From contig JAVXEO010000047.1 of NCBI GenBank assembly GCA_036658435.1, positions 1 to 19,015 of the forward strand: a stretch of DNA of 19,015 nt, written 5' to 3'. Below the pieces are notes generated by a model. It did no database searches, had not been told where the DNA came from, and saw only the letters and a list, made by a program, of their open reading frames with translations. Positions 16,661 to 19,015 of the stretch are shown one piece after another. Made by a program: the position numbers and the translations under genes. Positions within the stretch are counted from its first letter, which is position 1. Every line of letters starts with the position of its first letter. This stretch comes from DIGJ01 sp036658435 (GTDB lineage Bacteria > Bacillota > Clostridia > Lachnospirales > Lachnospiraceae).

Positions 16661-16702
16661 ATTTTCATACCCATTGCTTATTTAAACATCCTTTCTACCC
16701 TT

Positions 16703-16744
16703 ATAAAAGATACCACTTATTTTTACACAAGTGCTATCTTTTAT
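16703..16744 (-). terminator. Intrinsic terminator of the fucO/PocR unit
   Basis: A 10-bp stem (16703-16712 with 16735-16744), a C/C mismatch and a further 5-bp stem CACTT/AAGTG surround a 10-nt loop. The 3' arm on the minus strand holds TTTTAT. It is nearly symmetric and could work in both directions. It lies about 40 nt after the PocR gene stop. Confidence 0.8.
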
Positions 16745-16784
16745 ACGGGATTCTAAAATATTCCTTGTGGAAATCTTTCATTAA

Positions 16785-17567
16785 CTATCTTTCTAAGGCT
16801 TGATTCATCTTTTCCATAGAATCATAAGCATCCTTTGCATTTTTCTTGATGCTGTCGTATATTCCGGCAGAATCTTTTGCCAAATCTCCCATTTGACTTG
16901 CTACAACTGCAAATCCTGCACCGGTTAGTCCCGATCTTGCCGCTTCAATGGATGCATTCAGTGAAAGTATATTTTGTTTGGAGGCAATTCCCTCCAAGCG
17001 GTTTGCATAGCCTTTTATCTCTCCCACGGCTGCCGTAGCCATGGTTATTTCTTGTTCTAAGAGATGGAGAGAGCTATGATCTGCCTTTTTTACATACTCT
17101 AAGTTAACCAGTGTATTAATAATCTGTCCTAATAATTTTGCAGATGCACGAATTGACTTTTCTGTTTTAATTGGAATCTTATTTAATGCTGCAATGTATT
17201 TATCTCTGGGTATATCCAATTCATCTGCAATTTTTTCGAATTTATTAATATCCGGTGTCCCCGGAAGAACTTGTCCTCCTATAATTGCACCAATCTTTTG
17301 TCCATTTACCGTAATGTCTTCTGAAAAATCCATTAACCCTGCATGACAAAAATAGGTTCCGGTACATTCTGCATCACATTTTTCACATCTTATTTTTCCT
17401 TGCTGACTATTTCTTGTATACTTCATGCAAAAATCCGTAAAATTGCTTCCTTTGGTAATATACTTTCCCTCTTCATCCACAGCTATGGCCGCAAGACCCG
17501 TGGCCGTAGAAAAAGTGTCCTGTAACTCCTGAAGTTCAGATTGACTAATAAGGTCCAGAATTTTCAT
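16785..17567 (-). CDS. PocR-domain sensor with a miniature cytosolic chemoreceptor tip
   Basis: A 260-residue soluble protein, without any membrane segment, made of two parts. Residues about 5-165 are a PocR ligand-binding domain: Cys47, then CEKCDAEC (61-68) and the diagnostic FCHAGLMDFSEDI (73-85) and IGGQVLPGTP (96-105). In Salmonella PocR this domain type serves the response to 1,2-propanediol; the cysteines may bind a metal. Residues about 165-260 are a very short methyl-accepting chemotaxis signalling domain: the hairpin tip IASKQNILSLNASIEAAR (194-211), GAGFAVVASQMGDLAKDS (216-233), with only some five heptads on each side and no visible methylation helices. The tip normally docks CheA and CheW. 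The start ATG 17567 lies 11 nt after the fucO stop, with a Shine-Dalgarno AAGGGGG that overlaps that stop, so it is co-expressed with fucO. It may be a soluble chemoreceptor for a diol or aldehyde, or a sensor no longer in the chemotaxis array. Confidence 0.85.
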   Translation of the reverse strand: MKILDLISQSELQELQDTFSTATGLAAIAVDEEGKYITKGSNFTDFCMKYTRNSQQGKIRCEKCDAECTGTYFCHAGLMDFSEDITVNGQKIGAIIGGQVLPGTPDINKFEKIADELDIPRDKYIAALNKIPIKTEKSIRASAKLLGQIINTLVNLEYVKKADHSSLHLLEQEITMATAAVGEIKGYANRLEGIASKQNILSLNASIEAARSGLTGAGFAVVASQMGDLAKDSAGIYDSIKKNAKDAYDSMEKMNQALER

Positions 17568-17578
17568 TGTTTTCCCCC

Positions 17579-18742
17579 TTATATCTCACAAGTGGATAAT
17601 AAAGACCCATAAAGTCCTGCAATATCTTCCACGCTTGTTTCTTTCGGATTTCCCGGTCTGCAGGCATCCTCATATGCGGACTTTGCCAGAAACGGAATGT
17701 CTTCTTCTTTTAAAATTCCCACTAAATTTTCCGGAATATTAACATCTTTTGATAAGGCTTTTACCCCATCAACGGCTGCTTTTCTATACTCATCAACTGA
17801 CATATTCTCTGTACCTTCTATGCCCATTGCCTGTGCGATATACTTATACTTGTCGCCTGTAGCTTCTGCATTGTATTCCATTACCGTAGGCAAAATAATG
17901 GCATTTGCAATGCCGTGTGGCGTATCATATAACGCCCCCAAAGGATGTGCCATGGAATGTACAATACCAAGTCCTACATTTGAAAATCCCATACCGGCTA
18001 TATATTGTCCAAGAGCCATTCCTTCTTGCCCCTTGGGAATTCCTTGGTAGGCATCTCTTAAGGAGTGTGAAATAAGCTCTATTGCTTTTAAATGAAACAT
18101 ATTCGATAGTTCCCATGCTCCCGCCGTTATGTAGCCTTCAATGGCATGGGTTAGAGCATCCATTCCTGTTGCGGCAGTCAGGGATTTTGGCATACTTGCC
18201 ATCATGGAAGAGTCAACAATGGCCACAATGGGAATATCATGTGCATCCACACAAACCATCTTTCGATTCTTTTCTACATCGGTGATTACGTAATTAATCG
18301 TAACCTCTGCTGCGGTTCCTGCCGTTGTTGGAACGGCAATTATGGGTACTGCCGGATTTTTTGTAGGTGCTACGCCTTCTAATGAGCGTACATCACCAAA
18401 TTCCGGATTATTAATAATGATTCCAATTCCCTTTGCCGTGTCAATAGAAGAGCCTCCACCAATGGCAATAATATAGTCTGCACCGGTTCCTTTAAATTTT
18501 TCTACACCATGTTGTACATTCTCTATGGTTGGATTGGGTTTAATATCGGAGTAAACCTCATAGGGCAATTTATTTTCTTCCAGTACATCTAATACCTTTT
18601 GTGTAATTCCAAGCTTTATTAGCTCCGGATCCGAGCATACCAGGGCTTTCTTAAACCCTCTTCCCTTTACTTCGTCTGCAATGTTCTCAATTGCACCTTG
18701 TCCATGATAAGAAGTTTCATTTAAAACAAACTTTTTTGCCAT
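17579..18742 (-). CDS. fucO: Lactaldehyde reductase / 1,2-propanediol oxidoreductase, Fe-dependent (FucO type)
   Basis: A group III iron-dependent alcohol dehydrogenase of 387 residues that by family interconverts lactaldehyde and 1,2-propanediol with NADH, disposing of the lactaldehyde released in fucose or rhamnose breakdown. It resembles Escherichia coli FucO over its full length, including MALGQYIAGMGFSNVGLG, ADYIIAIGGGSSIDTAKGIG and IPTTAGTAAEV-like VPTTAGTAAEVTINYVITD. NAD-binding loop GGGS is at 95-98. Iron ligands line up one residue off the E. coli numbering: D195 and H199 (GMDALTHAIEGY), H262 and H276 (VHSMAHPLGA, TPHG). ATG 18742 has GGAGG 7 nt upstream. No fucose, rhamnose or pdu genes are in the window. 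First gene of a unit with the PocR-domain sensor. Another member of the family (1,3-propanediol or ethanol dehydrogenase) is possible but less likely. Confidence 0.9.
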   Translation of the reverse strand: MAKKFVLNETSYHGQGAIENIADEVKGRGFKKALVCSDPELIKLGITQKVLDVLEENKLPYEVYSDIKPNPTIENVQHGVEKFKGTGADYIIAIGGGSSIDTAKGIGIIINNPEFGDVRSLEGVAPTKNPAVPIIAVPTTAGTAAEVTINYVITDVEKNRKMVCVDAHDIPIVAIVDSSMMASMPKSLTAATGMDALTHAIEGYITAGAWELSNMFHLKAIELISHSLRDAYQGIPKGQEGMALGQYIAGMGFSNVGLGIVHSMAHPLGALYDTPHGIANAIILPTVMEYNAEATGDKYKYIAQAMGIEGTENMSVDEYRKAAVDGVKALSKDVNIPENLVGILKEEDIPFLAKSAYEDACRPGNPKETSVEDIAGLYGSLLSTCEI

Positions 18743-18769
18743 AAAAATACCTCCATATGTGTCTGCTAT

Positions 18770-18785
18770 TAACAGAAAATTGTTA
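18770..18785 (-). promoter_or_regulatory. Small palindrome in the fucO leader
   Basis: TAACA and TGTTA separated by 6 nt, lying between the predicted start point (about 18806) and the GGAGG of fucO. It resembles a Rex site with its half-sites turned the wrong way round, so a Rex call is not made. Could be an operator; the support is only symmetry and place. Confidence 0.25.
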
Positions 18786-18812
18786 CGTTTATATACAGTA
18801 TTTACCGCTTTT

Positions 18813-18841
18813 ATTATACTATTTTTTTTTAATATTTACAA
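18813..18841 (-). promoter_or_regulatory. Sigma-A promoter of the fucO/PocR unit
   Basis: Minus strand: -35 TTGTAA (18841-18836), 17-nt spacer containing a run of nine or more A, perfect -10 TATAAT (18818-18813). The leader is about 65 nt. About 100 nt of sequence between this promoter and the upstream repeat holds a 12-nt palindrome CAACCAGGGTTG (18856-18867) but no gene. Confidence 0.7.
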
Positions 18842-18919
18842 TACTAACCTAACTCCAACCAGGGTTGTTTCAAAAAGGATAAAGAGTCTGCATCCACAGC
18901 GGAGCGTTTTTATGGTAAT

Positions 18920-18945
18920 AGGAGCTCTTTCCTTTTACATAAAAA
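18920..18945 (-). repeat. Terminator-linked repeat, copy 3
   Basis: Core AGGAGCTCTTTCCT (18920-18933), then TT and TACATAAAAA. It differs from 8865-8890 at two of 26 positions. On the minus strand it again follows the U-tract of a strong intrinsic terminator (18946-18989) and precedes the promoter of the next gene. Confidence 0.75.
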
Positions 18946-18989
18946 AAAGAATCCTCTAAGCCTTATTTTCAAGGCTTAGAGGATTCTTT
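18946..18989 (-). terminator. Strong intrinsic terminator of a gene beyond the right edge
   Basis: A perfect 19-bp stem (18946-18964 with 18971-18989) with a 6-nt loop, followed on the minus strand by eight T in the 18941-18948 A-run. The 26 bases to its right may hold the end of a minus-strand gene: one frame gives seven residues and a TAA at 18994-18992, but this is too short to name. Confidence 0.88.
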
Positions 18990-19015
18990 CTTTAAGGCGA
19001 CAACCAGATGTTGAA

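Noticed and set aside
18770..18785. Rex-type redox operator in front of fucO
   Set aside because: The half-sites are TAACA then TGTTA, the reverse of the TTGTTAA/TTAACAA order of a Rex box.
18880..18920. Possible degenerate second half of the terminator-linked repeat (GGAGCGTTTTTATGGTAAT)
   Set aside because: Only GGAGC and an A/T-rich part are shared; no hairpin sits next to it.
18992..19015. C-terminus of a minus-strand gene at the right edge
   Set aside because: Seven codons before a TAA in one frame and a stop inside the terminator loop in another; neither can be recognised or chosen.

Overview
The window looks like chromosomal DNA of a low-GC, spore-forming Clostridia bacterium, most likely of the Lachnospiraceae type. 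The evidence is gene content (Mfd and Pth next to a SpoVB/MurJ-like exporter, ClpB, an AzgA/PbuG-type purine permease, an oxygen-labile Fe-dependent FucO-type reductase), AT-rich spacers, strong purine-rich Shine-Dalgarno sites and standard sigma-A promoters. No mobile element, tRNA, rRNA or CRISPR array is visible. All genes but one lie on the minus strand.

Layout, left to right. (1) 1-4370, minus: a housekeeping operon read as pth > mfd > a peptidyl-prolyl isomerase-like lipoprotein cut by the window edge, driven by a good sigma-A promoter. mfd begins at a UUG whose Shine-Dalgarno overlaps the pth stop, and its end overlaps the lipoprotein start by 17 nt. (2) 4462-6090, plus: a divergent MOP-superfamily (SpoVB/MurJ-like) exporter, facing clpB across a bidirectional-looking hairpin. 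(3) 6165-8756, minus: clpB with its own sigma-A promoter and no CIRCE or CtsR operator that I can see. (4) 8996-10420, minus: NCS2 purine permease with a promoter overlapped by an inverted repeat. (5) 10603-15028, minus: a probable four-gene unit, L-asparaginase > Cof-type HAD phosphatase > COG2509-like FAD oxidoreductase > Mbeg1-like (DUF2974) alpha/beta hydrolase. (6) 15135-16660, minus: a two-gene unit, PHP-domain phosphoesterase > proteasome-like Ntn hydrolase, closed by a terminator. (7) 16785-18742, minus: a two-gene unit, FucO-type lactaldehyde reductase > a cytosolic PocR-domain protein with a miniature chemoreceptor tip. (8) 18743-19015: promoter and leader of fucO, then a perfect 19-bp terminator of a gene lying beyond the right edge.

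Most notable: the fucO/PocR-mini-chemoreceptor pair, which suggests a soluble sensor of a diol or aldehyde coupled to the enzyme that makes it; the small Ntn hydrolase whose second residue, Ser, sits where the proteasome Thr1 would be, with Asp at relative position 17; and a short repeat (AGGAGCnCTTTCCT plus an A-rich tail) found three times, each time right behind the U-tract of a minus-strand intrinsic terminator. No gene-free stretch exceeds 300 bases.
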